A DNA stretch of 64,000 nucleotides from Periplaneta americana (taxonomy: Eukaryota; Arthropoda; Insecta; Blattodea; Blattidae): assembly GCF_040183065.1 (NCBI RefSeq), contig NC_091118.1, positions 210,850,529 to 210,914,528 on the forward strand, written 5' to 3'. A program made the translations under genes and the position numbers. The notes below the pieces were generated by a model. It was not told the DNA's origin and ran no database searches. It saw only the letters and a program-made list of their open reading frames with translations. How positions within the stretch are numbered: the stretch's first letter is position 1; the number at the start of each line of letters is the position of its first letter. Shown piece after piece: positions 21,963 through 32,074 of this stretch.

Positions 21963-22314
21963 TAATACATATGCCGAAGTGATATAGTGTTAAAAGTTGT
22001 GTAATCAAGATGTATGCGAAATTTATTATTAATAAGTTACTAGATGTGTCGATTACAGTCTTTGTATAATCACGTATTATTGTATTTCTTATTTACATCA
22101 TTAATTGCACTTTCTCGTTTACTTATTCAGATTCATAATATTAATATAGCTTTGTTTAATAGCAACTATACAAAATGTAATATTTTTTTCATGGTTTTGC
22201 ATTATCTTTTTTGTTTTCTGTTACTAGGTATCATTGTAAACGTTCTTGTTTTGTTTGAATGAATGAAAGTTATTCATTTTCAAAGGCATATTGGTTCCAT
22301 TAAGTTCAATGTTA
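21963..22314. other. No gene recognised
   Basis: AT-rich; a 72-codon hydrophobic open frame at 22044 shows no recognisable motif and is likely incidental. Confidence 0.4.
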
Positions 22315-22476
22315 ATTGAAAAATGAGTTCTATTCAGTCAATACTTAACATAAACACAATAAAACATGCAAATCAAGATTTCAGGTATAACTCCCTGTAA
22401 AGTTATTTGAATAATTTCGAGGGAAAAATTGTTCACAATAAAACATGTTATAATAACATTTACACAGATTTTAAAA

Positions 22477-22512
22477 GCAAACGTTTTCGCCAATTTTGAT
22501 TGGCATCTTCAG
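22477..22512 (-). ncRNA. Hammerhead-like motif, left arm
   Basis: In complement: CTGAAGA, U bulge, stem II GCCAAT/ATTGGC, GAA, palindrome AACGTT, T, then GC. Stem I begins with GGC paired to GCT. The right-arm copy instead has GAC/GTT: a compensated change. Confidence 0.55.
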
Positions 22513-22968
22513 GCCGTGTAGGTCGAAGTATTCAGTTTTCGTCATACGCTACCACTTAATTTAAAGATCAGTCGTGTCGCCGTCCTCATGGATTTCAAGA
22601 CTTTCTTCCATTTTTTGTAAGTATTGTTTTAGAAGATTTAAATAATACTTAAATGCTTCTAAATATTCTTTCATTCTAACCTTACAATTTACAGGATTTT
22701 TCCTGCTCTCCATAACGGCCACACGACCGACCTGTTCGTAGCATCTTCAAATCTATCTTGAAAACTGTATCTGCAATGACAGAAGAGTTTTGCTGTTTCC
22801 TTGGTTCACACACGCCTCTTTCAACACAGTGATTCTACACACATCGTGGAGGCTTTTTGCTATATTCTATTCTCTGTTTTTAAGTGATATTACAGTTGTA
22901 ACTTTGGTTTTTAACGTCATATACCAAGTGTTCACTTTTTATAACATGTTCCATTCAACCTACACGAC

Positions 22969-23003
22969 CTGAAGATGCCAATCAAAATTGGCGAAAACGT
23001 TTG
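22969..23003 (+). ncRNA. Hammerhead-like motif, right arm
   Basis: CTGAAGA (22969-22975), stem II GCCAAT (22977-22982) with ATTGGC (22987-22992) over a 4-base loop, GAA (22993-22995), palindromic stem III AACGTT (22996-23001), and T at the position before the predicted cleavage site. Confidence 0.6.
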
Positions 23004-23175
23004 TTTTTAAAATCTGTGTAAATGTTATTATAACATGTTTTATTGTGTTTATATTAAGTATTGACTGAATAGAACTCATTTTTCAGTTATTCATTTGTTT
23101 CTTCGCTGAGTATATACATATTTCTGGTGGCATGGAAGAGAAGGGCTGATAGCCTTAACAGCAGAATAAATAACT

Positions 23176-23177
<2 letters not shown>

Positions 23178-23226
<49 letters not shown>
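23178..23226. repeat. (ATT)n microsatellite
   Basis: About 16 uninterrupted ATT units. Confidence 0.95.
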
Positions 23227-23227
<1 letters not shown>

Positions 23228-23804
23228 CTACGTGAGTAGATTAATCAGCACAATCTGCATCATTACTACAATCATCAATGATAATATCATCATTCATCAT
23301 CGGTTGAAATACGAGACTCGGATAAGATACGGAACATTCTGCGGAAAACGTTTTCAGATTTCGACATTGCCCATGTTTTATGTACTAAAAGTGAGGGAAT
23401 AGGTAATCTGACAAAGTTTTTATTGTAGTACTCATAAATTACTACACGACATATCGATTTTGCACGCGAGTCAAAACTTAGAAACCCTTCCACGAAATTC
23501 CTGCATTTTATTGTAAGAATTATGTAGAGAAGGATCCAAATTGTACATAAACCTATTTACTACAGTTCTAAAAACAATGTTGTTTTCGATCAATTGCTCC
23601 AAGGAAATAAAAAGTAGTCAATTATTTTGAGTCGGTTTTACTCCTAAAGAGTTCCTGACTGAACTGGAATCATTATTTCCGTCTGACTTCAATTGTTTTG
23701 AACTTCAGAAGAATTTTAGATGTAATTCTAGAGTCTTTCCGCAAATGGAAATAAAATAGTTCCTAATACTAAGAAAATGAAGCTAAAAAAATAATTGATT
23801 AAAT
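23227..23804. other. No gene recognised
   Basis: AT-rich with short frames on both strands; nothing assignable. Confidence 0.4.
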
Positions 23805-24408
23805 GGCGATCTTACTCGTGTTAATTATGTAAGCATGTGCGGCTTACAGCTGTTTCGGTGCTACTTGAAACCATCCTCAGAGCCTACTAGAACTCGGCAC
23901 TATCTCAACTTCGCTGACTGTCGTGTGGGTGCGTTCGTGTGATGAAGAGTTGTGTCAAATAATGTGTGCGTTCTGAAATTGATCTGTGTGTTGAGAATTT
24001 GATTAGAGTGTGTTGTTCTAGTGTGTTGAGTTTTTGGGTTGTATGTGTAAGATTTCCATGTCTGTATTTGTTATTGTATGTGTGGTTAGCATTAGTTATG
24101 TGTTCGGCATATGTAGATGTATTGTGTCCTCTGGTTATTGCTTTAATGTGTTCTTTGTATCGAGTTTGGAATGATCTGCCTGTCTGTCCAATGTAGAAAC
24201 TGTCGCAACTATTGCATGTGAGTTTGTATACGCCTGTGTGGTTGTATTTATTTGTTTGTGTGTTGAAATGTCTTTGTAGTGTGTTTTCTGTTCTGTATGC
24301 TATGTTGTATTTCTGTTGTCTGAATGAAGATGCGATCTTATGTGTGTTTTTGTTTTCGTATGTTAGTGTGATGTATTTCTTGTGTTCTTGTGTTTCTGTT
24401 TTACACAA
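23805..24408 (-). pseudogene. Penelope-like element 2, GIY-YIG endonuclease domain
   Basis: The minus-strand frame 24408-23905 (167 codons) contains GVYKLTCNSCDSFYIGQTGR (residues 59-78), then Arg and RYKEH. This is the GIY-YIG nuclease core of Penelope-like retroelements, with the CxxC insert between GVY and YIG that the family shows. In the family this nuclease sits at the C-terminus of a reverse transcriptase; the RT part is absent here. The frame ends at TGA near 23905, followed by the terminal repeat with a hammerhead-like motif (23841-23884). Upstream, near 24405, the sequence switches abruptly to a plus-strand copy of the same C-terminus, so the element is rearranged. Confidence 0.85.
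23841..23884 (-). ncRNA. Hammerhead-like motif, Penelope-like element 2, left
   Basis: In complement: stem I GGCT, CTGAGGA, stem II with GGT/ACC (shortened by substitutions), GAA, palindrome ACAGCTGT, A, then AGCC pairing back to GGCT. It is the partner of the better copy at 25721-25764. Confidence 0.5.
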
Positions 24409-24604
24409 ATTCTACACATATAACCCAAAAATCAAAAACTCAACACACTAGAACAATATGAAATATACAGACACATTAAAACACACCCTATTCAAATTCT
24501 CAACATACAGATCAATTTCAGAACACACACACTATTTGACACAACTCTTCATCACACGAACGCACCCACACAACAGGCAGCGAAATTGAGATAGCACCGA
24601 GATC
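24405..24604 (+). pseudogene. Penelope-like element 2, inverted second C-terminus
   Basis: The plus strand reads PKNQKLNTLEQYEIYRHIKT and HTLFDTTLHHTNAP, the same protein end as on the minus strand at 23905-24100 and at 20340-21170. It therefore forms an inverted junction with the GIY-YIG segment. It continues, after the TIR element is removed, into the terminal repeat at 25718-25811. Confidence 0.7.
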
Positions 24605-24606
24605 TA

Positions 24607-25715
24607 CAGAGACATCATTTCATTTTTACTAACGTTTTTAATATTAACCTGGCTATGCCTTTGGATTAATGATTGAGACCCGAAAACACAGTTTGCTACC
24701 CTCTTCCACGACTGGAGTTCGATGGTACAGGCGTAAAATACAAACAAATCACTTTACTAGGTATAGGAGGGAAAAAAAGTAGTTCATCCATTTATGTAAA
24801 GTAGGAAATATCGCGATTTTGAGTTTGATAATTTTCATTGGGTTTTTGTTTAATCAAAATACAGTACTGTATTAACAATGAGTGTTTTTACTCACGAACT
24901 GAGTTATCCATGCCGAAGTATTCATTATGCAGTGTATATTATACTGTCTACAGCACATTAGCGTACACTATGGAGAATGAAGTTAAATTGAATAATAATC
25001 ATAATATGGATATTTAAACACATTTTTGAAAATGATGGCTGTTCATTTCGATACAGGCTTCAGTTCTTTTTGCATATTATCGCACTATAGACTATTGTAC
25101 CTAATTCCAATTACCAGTTTCGTTCTTCGTATCAGTAACTCATGTTGAAATAATTCTGTACCTACTCTATAAAAGAGACCTTACGTATTGTAAATTCAAT
25201 CTTCACTTCTGCCCGATCCGAAAAGATAAAATTACTCAGACATACTATCTACTGTCCGTCCAAGTGGTTATGTCGTAGGGTCGTACAAAGGGGGGAAATC
25301 ACGTGACAGTTAATTACTTAACGAGGCCCTTTTATTTAAGTTATTTTAAACAGTTGTATAATATTACGTAGACGTCCAATTCCTAACAGAAATTAATGTT
25401 TTCAGAAAAGAGCTAAGAAAGCCCAACCACTAGTCTTTACAGTGGAGCGAGCAGAAGCAGGTGGGGGAAATCGGGATGCGACGTAGGCAAACTGACGACA
25501 ATACCTGTGCGAAAATATGATTCAATATTGGAAGTTTTCGTCACTAGAAAACGCGAACATATTTCTGAAACGTACTATGCTCACTAACTTAGTACTGTGG
25601 CCTTGGTTCTGTGTGGAGGACATTTAGAACTTCGTTAGTAGAAGGGATGGGAGTGAAGTACATTCAAAAACTCAGGTACAATAAAAGTTGAAGTAAAAAT
25701 AAAATGATGTCTCTG
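24607..25715. mobile_element. TIR element with TA duplication inside Penelope-like element 2
   Basis: The left end CAGAGACATCATTTCATTTT is repeated in complement at the right end (AAAATAAAATGATGTCTCTG), about 28 bp. TA occurs on both sides (24605-24606 and 25716-25717). The other arm of the host element near 23880-23905 gives the empty site (TTCTAGTAGGC in complement), which confirms the boundaries. No transposase motif in the 1.1 kb. Confidence 0.8.
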
Positions 25716-25720
25716 TAGTA

Positions 25721-25764
25721 GGCTCTGAGGATGGTGTCAAGTAACACCGAAACAGCTGTAAGCC
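25721..25764 (+). ncRNA. Hammerhead-like motif, best copy
   Basis: Stem I GGCT (25721-25724) pairs with AGCC (25761-25764). Core CTGAGGA (25725-25731), U bulge, stem II GGTGT (25733-25737) with ACACC (25744-25748), GAA (25749-25751), palindromic stem III ACAGCTGT (25752-25759) and A at 25760 where cleavage would occur. All invariant core positions of a hammerhead are present. A stem III without a loop suggests dimer activity, as described for other short hammerheads in retroelements. Confidence 0.65.
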
Positions 25765-25811
25765 GCACATGTTTACACAATTAACACGAGTAAGATCGCC
25801 ATTTTATCAAT

Positions 25812-26514
25812 TATTTATATTCAAGTGTTAAAAGTAGTGTACGAAAGATTCAACATGGACTAAAAAAAAAACAATTTTTGAGATAACTTTTGACGATAGA
25901 CCGAAGTTCTTCCTGGGGTATGAAACTCACGTCAGTTGTGAGCTGGTGAGACATTTTACGGATAATGATTTTCAGTTGTTATTGATATATGTTTCACTTG
26001 GGTGGTTTTTACAACACGACTCACAGCTGATAACAAGTGCTGAAGATTTAATGGCTGTTCGGGGATAACCAGGTCGGCATGTTGCCAAGGAGCGAACTTG
26101 AACGCGGTCAAAATTTTAACAATTCCTTGCGCTGAGTTGCATTCAAGCCAGACCGTGTTTTGTATACATTACTTCATAAGGCCCCATGCCTTATCTCCCC
26201 CTCTTCTGGTTGCTAAGATACAAGCTGCAATCACTTTTGTTAACTTGTGAGCTTGGATGCAAATTCAGTTCGTCTCTTCGTGTTGTCCCACCCTTCTCTC
26301 TTTATCTCCGTATCACCCTCATTATTCTTCTTTTTGCAGTGTTTTCTTGAGTCTGTTTTCTTTTTCTTCTTGCTATCCTCCATTCTTTTCCCTCATACTT
26401 CCTCCTAATCCTCATCTTTTTATTTTCCTTCTCTGTTTCACCTGTTTTTCTTACTCCTCTTTCTTCTCCTTTTCTTTCTTCTTCTTTGCCCTTCGTTGTG
26501 TACCTTCAAGGGAG
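25812..26514. other. No gene recognised
   Basis: The pyrimidine-rich part 26270-26500 gives a 100-codon frame of Ser/Phe/Leu with no motif. Nothing else identified. Confidence 0.4.
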
Positions 26515-27920
26515 GATGTATTGCCATTTTGGATAAAAAAAATCTATTTTTTTAAGTAAATTCATAATTTTATTAATTTGATACAAATTTTCGCAAGTTT
26601 CTTGTCTATATCCAATCTAGGAAAGTGTCTAGAAAATTATTTTTGTCTCACCATTCACAGAGTCACAACGTGCAAAACAGAAAAATAATTCTTCTTTTTT
26701 TTTTAATTTGAGCTGGAAAACATTCAGATCGTTTTGTTGCATGATACAAGAAGGCTGTGGGAACATGGCTACCAGCGCACTTCCTGTTTTTGTTATAAAT
26801 AAACGAGTAAGCACGTGTTTTTATGGTTAAGTTTTCATATGGTAAAATTTTCTTTCTCCAGTTCCCGAAACTTACATTTTTTAATATACAAGGGTGATGT
26901 CTTGCACATTTTGGGTAAAAAAATCGAATTTCTAAAAGTAAACTCATAATGTTAATAACTTGATATAAATTTTCCCAAGTTTCTCGTCTATATTCAATAT
27001 GGAAAAGTGTCTACAAAAATATATTTATGCTCGACCATGCCGAAATGTAGTAATTATACACCTGGTAGCAGCCCTTTAATGGACCTCATTAAAGTACACC
27101 TATTCATTAAAGTTCAGGTGTTCTACCAATCAGAAAATACCATTGTAGCAATATGAAAGCGCAAGTATCGATTATTCTCGCATATGCAATCGAAAGACAA
27201 CTAGCGAAACGTCACGGAGGCTGGAAATCCAATACTGTCGCAGAAGGTTATGTTCTGTTACTGTAATAATTAGCGTTAATTGTAAATAATATTCAAATAA
27301 ATTCAATTTGTCATCTCGTTTTTCAATGTCTAAATCAATTTCAAGGTTACGTCAAGATTAGTGTTCATTTTACTCTTTAGATTATATCAAGGTCAATGAC
27401 ATTTGTTCCTCGGAAAAAAATCAATACTTTCGCGTCTGCGCACATCTCACAATTTACGACAAGGTCACTTCCGCTCCCCAGTCAGATAAGAATAATATGA
27501 ATACTTATGAATAATTTCAAGTTAGAAATATGGTCGAGCATAAAAAGTCGTATGAAACTTGACTATAATGGTAATTAAGACGCTCGTACGAAAATTATGA
27601 AACACGCTTGCGCTCGTTTCATAAACAAACATGCTCGCGTCTTAATTACTACCATTATAGGGTCGTTGCATAATGTACTATTGTCTTACCATTCACAGGG
27701 TCACGGCGTTCAGAACAACAGAAAAATAACTTTTTTTTTTATTTGAGCTGGCAAACATTCAGATCGTTTTGCTGCATGATACAAGAAGGCCGTGGCAACA
27801 TGGCTACGAGCGCACTTCCTGTTTGTGTTATAAATAAACGAGTAAACACGTGTTTTTGTGGTCAAGTTTTCATATATTTATTTGGTAAGAATTTTCTTTC
27901 TTGAATTCCAGGAATTTGCA
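26515..27920. repeat. Tandem duplication, unit ~382 bp, split by an insertion
   Basis: Unit 1 is 26515-26897. Unit 2 starts at about 26898 (TTTTGGGTAAAAAAATCGAA against TTTTGGATAAAAAAAATCTA) and runs to about 27030, then resumes near 27680 (ACCATTCACAGGGTCAC) to about 27905. The shared core includes CATTCAGATCGTTTTG and GCGCACTTCCTGTTT. No ORF has a recognisable motif. Confidence 0.75.
27027..27680. mobile_element. Unclassified insertion with foldback segment
   Basis: It interrupts the second ~382-bp unit. TGCTCGACCAT near its left end recurs in complement (ATGGTCGAGCA, near 27530). 27557-27660 is a strong inverted repeat: CTATAATGGTAATTAAGACG against CGTCTTAATTACTACCATTATAG. No coding capacity; the class is unknown. 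Confidence 0.55.
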
Positions 27921-28814
27921 TTTTTTAGGATACAAGGAACATTTTATCTTTAACTATTTGAGCTATTTATTTTTCATTCCCATTTTTTCGTCTACTCCTT
28001 ACCTTATTTTGACTTTACTCTTCCATCCTCATCTTCTCTTTCCTATGTTCACTTCTCTCTCTCTCTCTCTCTCTCGTGTAGGCTTATCTTCTTTCTTCTC
28101 ATGGTCCTTTTTCTTTGCTTATTCCTTACATCATCTTCCCGTTCTTTTCGTAAACCTCTTCCGTCACAAGTTTCCCTATTCGTCAACCATCTCGTCTTCA
28201 GCCTTGCATTAGCAGCTACTGCTGGCGCAAGTCCTTATGTATATCTTTGTGCGTGTGTGAACCAAATCTACGAGCCTGGATAAACATGAAGAACGGCAAA
28301 TAGAATTAAAGAGCTAATTTCATACTTTACTTCTTGTAATCCAGGCCACCTTAATATCAATAATCCTTCTCTATTCTTTATCCTTCACTAATCTCTTGAT
28401 GCAGACATTCCACTTTGAGGTTAATTTTATGCATTTTTTTCTTTTCTTTTTTTTTCTCTCTCTCTCTCTCTGTCTCTAGTTCTCTTTCTCGAAAGTCAGA
28501 CTTACTTTGCATGTTGTATCTTTCTAAAAGGGTTTGTAAAGATTTAATTTTTGAATACACAAATTAGAGCAAGTTTATATTACAACTCAGTGAATGCTGT
28601 AACATCAAAGAATAAAAGAACTTATTCAGTTTTAATTTCTTACATTATGAAGTATAGATTGAGATTTAGAAGTACTCTTCATATTTTTAATGTAAGTACT
28701 TCGTTCAGCAAAAATTTCGTAGACTATTTCACTCTTGTACTAATGCACCAATGACACAAGAGTCTATTGAATTTTAACCTATCAAAGCCAACAATCAAAT
28801 TGAAATCTTGTCAA
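27921..28814. other. No gene recognised; (TC)n runs
   Basis: Pyrimidine-rich with TC runs at 28050-28074 and 28456-28473. Open frames are compositional. Confidence 0.45.
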
Positions 28815-28980
28815 AATAGTCTTGTCGTACCTGGTGCGCATTTGTTTAATGTCTTGTCGAACCTGATGTTCAGATGTTAAATATTGTCACTGTTTTCTTA
28901 ACAATATAGTGGGCCATGATATTGCGTGATGGCCGTGCTAGAAAATATAAATATTAAATATATTAATTTGTAATATCATC
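28815..28980. repeat. Dispersed repeat Y, copy 1
   Basis: Similar along its length to 51520-51687 (GGTGCGCATTTGTTTAAT against GATGCGCATTTGTTCAGT; TTAACAATATAGTGGGCC against TTAACAATACAGTAGGCC). A LINE-A copy is attached at its right edge. Confidence 0.65.
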
Positions 28981-29820
28981 TTGTCTATGCGGATGATGTG
29001 AATATGTTAGGAGAAAATCCACAAACGATTAGGGAAAACACGGAAATTTTACTTGAAGCAAGTAAAGCGATCGGTTTGGAAGTAAATCCCGAAAAGACGA
29101 AGTATATGATTATGTCTCGTGACCAGAATATTGTACGAAATGGAAATATAAAAACTGGAGATTTATCCTTCGAAGAGATGGAAAAATTCAAATATCTTGG
29201 TGCAACAGTAAAAAATATAAATGACACTCGGGAGGAAATTAAACACAGAATAAATATGGGAAATGCGTGTTATTATTCGGTTGAGAAGCTCTTATCATCC
29301 AGTCTGCTGTCCAAAAATCTGAAAGTTAGAATTTATAAAACAGTTATATTACCGGTTCTTCTGTATAGTTGTGAAACTTGGACTCTCACTCTGAGAGAGG
29401 AACATAGGTTAAGGGTGTTTGAGAATAAGGTGCTTAGGAAAATATTTGGGGCTAAGCGGGATGAAGTTACAGGAGAATGGAGAAAGTTACACAACACAGA
29501 ACTGCACGCATTGTATTCTTCACCTGACATAATTAGGAACATTAAATCCAGACGTTTGAGATGGGCAGGGCATGTAGCACGTATGGGTGAATCCAGAAAT
29601 GCATATAAAGTGTTAGTTGGGAGGCCAGAGGGGAAAAGACCTTTGGGGAGGCCGAGACGCAGATGAGATGATAATATTAAAATGGATTTGAGGGAGGTGG
29701 GATATGATGATAGAGACTGGATTAATCTTGTTCAGGATAGGGACCAATGGCGGGCTTATGTGAGGGCGGCAATAAACCTCCGGGTTCCTTAAAAGCCAGT
29801 AAGTAAGTAATATGTAAGTA
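28981..29820 (+). pseudogene. LINE-A copy 2
   Basis: Begins exactly at TTGTCTATGCGGATGATGTG (YADDVN of the RT C block) and runs to AAINLRVP-stop near 29791 with a TAAG-type tail. The frame 28998-29666 is open for 222 codons and is then cut by TGG-to-TGA in the GRPRRRW motif; downstream codons remain in frame to the normal end. Motifs as in the other copies ([32 protein letters not shown]). Confidence 0.9.
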
Positions 29821-30232
29821 AATTTATTATCTTATTAAATAATAATATACATGTACGTTGTTATCTTTACTACATTAATTAATTATTTGTTATTCTGCTG
29901 GCAAAATATTCTGAATAACTATCAGGCGAGATTGTAAATGTATTTACATAAATTCAACAACGAGAGAAATTGTTCTGGTAAAATGCTAAAAATTGTTACA
30001 CATGGTTGACAGGAAAAACAGTAAAAGCACAGGTTGTTGAGGGTACTAGAAACAATAGACTGTGCCGGTACTATTTCGCATTGTCTGTAATGAGGCGATA
30101 GTAGCGATCCTAGTGGTTAGCAACTATCTACGGATGCATATTCACTACGTATTGAGCTTCGTGACTGTATATACTAGACTTTGGTAACAGAGTGAAAGGA
30201 ATAGTTGGCGATAATGTTCACATATAGATGGA

Positions 30233-30266
<34 letters not shown>

Positions 30267-32074
30267 GCGTAGCAATCAACATGGCTATTCTGAATGTTAA
30301 TAAAATCTTTAGCACTATTTCCAGAAAAAGTTAAAAATGAGAACTAGTTATTCCTCCAAACAAAACAAAGTAACCAAGACGACGTAATCATGGCCACCTC
30401 TATGTTCATTGCTGCAACGAAGATGGCAACGAAGGCCGTAACAAGATGAAGATGGCGGTGGCGACGATGGAAATGAAATCGAAGACGATACAATCTTTTT
30501 TTGTGCGACATTATTAACGTAACAATATTAATATTGATTTTTTACTGCCAAAGCCATAGCAATTTTAATGAGCACATATTAACTTACAAAATGAATTATA
30601 TGAATATTTTATAAGTCCCTTGACTGATTAAAATTTCTGTATCAAGGATTACGTATGAAATTATAACTGACATTTCAGCGGAAAACATAAGAAAGTTGAT
30701 GAGTACATTAGAGAGACTGTAGAGGTCTCTGATGTAGATGGGGAAGGGGAACGAAAGATGGGAAATTAAACATGACAGAAAAGAGGGGGAATGACTTCAG
30801 AAGCATTACGCTTAATAAAAAAAACGTAGAAAGAAAGTTATTCAAACAACTTAATGAATTTCCAGCGCCATTTGAACAGGGCGAAGTCAAAACTGGAGAA
30901 TATAAATAATAAATTTCCTTTAAAATGCGATTCCATCTCTGATAATAGCATTTATCTTTTTTTTTAGGAAATATATTACCTATCAGTATCAAAATAAAAC
31001 TGACTTTATACTTTCAGATGTATAATGGATGAAAAGGAAATCTATTTGAACATGAAAGGACGAAGGGAATGTTCGTAATTCATAATAAATTAACTGAACT
31101 GCTAAATGTATGAAAGCAGTTATCATACAAGACGCGTACTTTGATCCTGGCTTCTGCCATTGACTGAAAAAAAGAGATAGAGAAAGAGAGCAGATGTAAA
31201 ACATGACAGCCAAATTTATTTCAGGAAATGTCTTCGTAGACAAATGTAACATGCAACCTTTCATCTATGGGAATCTATTACTGAAAATTTTAGTATTACC
31301 TAGAAGGAAGTTCTCGAAAACATCTTGAGCAGTAACTCTCTTCATTTTTCAATAACAAGAAGAAATAAAAGAAGAGAAAACATGCGCCAGAGACGTCATA
31401 TCAAATGTTAAGATGGACTCCTTGCCATCTTCCCAACATCTAAATTCATGGCCTCATCTATTTTAATGAGTCGCTCCTTTTTTAGAGACTTTTGATGACA
31501 GAACTTAATGAAGTAAAAATTGAAAAGCACGATAAAAAAATTTATCGCGTCGCAATCTCGCCATATGTACGTCATTCTTCAACTTTTACGTCCAGAACAT
31601 GAAAGTCGCTGCTTCAAAGCCAGACCATATTTTCGCTTGTGCACAGCTGGCTTACAACTAACGGAATTCTAAGGTAGAAGAACAAATCGCAGATCACATT
31701 TTATCATATCTTCAAAAACACATGAAGAAAGACCCGAAAGGACGCCACTAGCACCCTGGTGAGGGTTCGATTCTCAAGATTGGTACACCGTTTAATGACT
31801 TCCTGTAGACAAGTACAGAATTGTAACTTAACAAATAAAAGAGAGAGATAAAAGGCAGGGACAGTTTCAGTGAAGAGGTCAAACTTACCTGGCCAAGAAT
31901 TATGAAATATTTCTTTCACTGAAAGTCAATCACGTAAAATCACATTACGGCGAAATACAAATCTTAAAGGCTGACGAGATGACAGCGGCTTGTCGTTTCT
32001 TTAGTTGTTTTATTCGTTAGTAGAAGTGCTATTTGCGATAACAGTAGTGTTAGCAGAGTGGCCGTAATGGTACT
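29821..32074. other. No gene recognised; (AAT)n at 30232-30266
   Basis: Apart from a clean AAT microsatellite there is only AT-rich sequence with short frames. A word like GGTTCGATTCTC near 31768 resembles a pol III B box, but no tRNA-like structure surrounds it. Confidence 0.45.

Larger units (their letters stand above)
22315..23089. mobile_element. Penelope-like terminal repeats in inverted orientation, no ORF
   Basis: The outer ends (TGAAAAATGAGTTCTATTCA on the left, its complement near 23070-23088) and the inner blocks containing GCCAATTTTGATTGGCATC are inverted copies, with a ~78-bp extra segment in the left arm (22368-22446). Each arm carries a hammerhead-like motif. The middle (22530-22940) is unrelated to either arm. 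It is best read as a remnant of a Penelope-like element whose long terminal repeats are inverted. The identification rests on the motif and on similarity of layout with the neighbouring elements. Confidence 0.6.

Noticed and set aside
31755-31790. tRNA-like B box GGTTCGATTCTC
   Set aside because: No A box, acceptor stem or SINE body around it.
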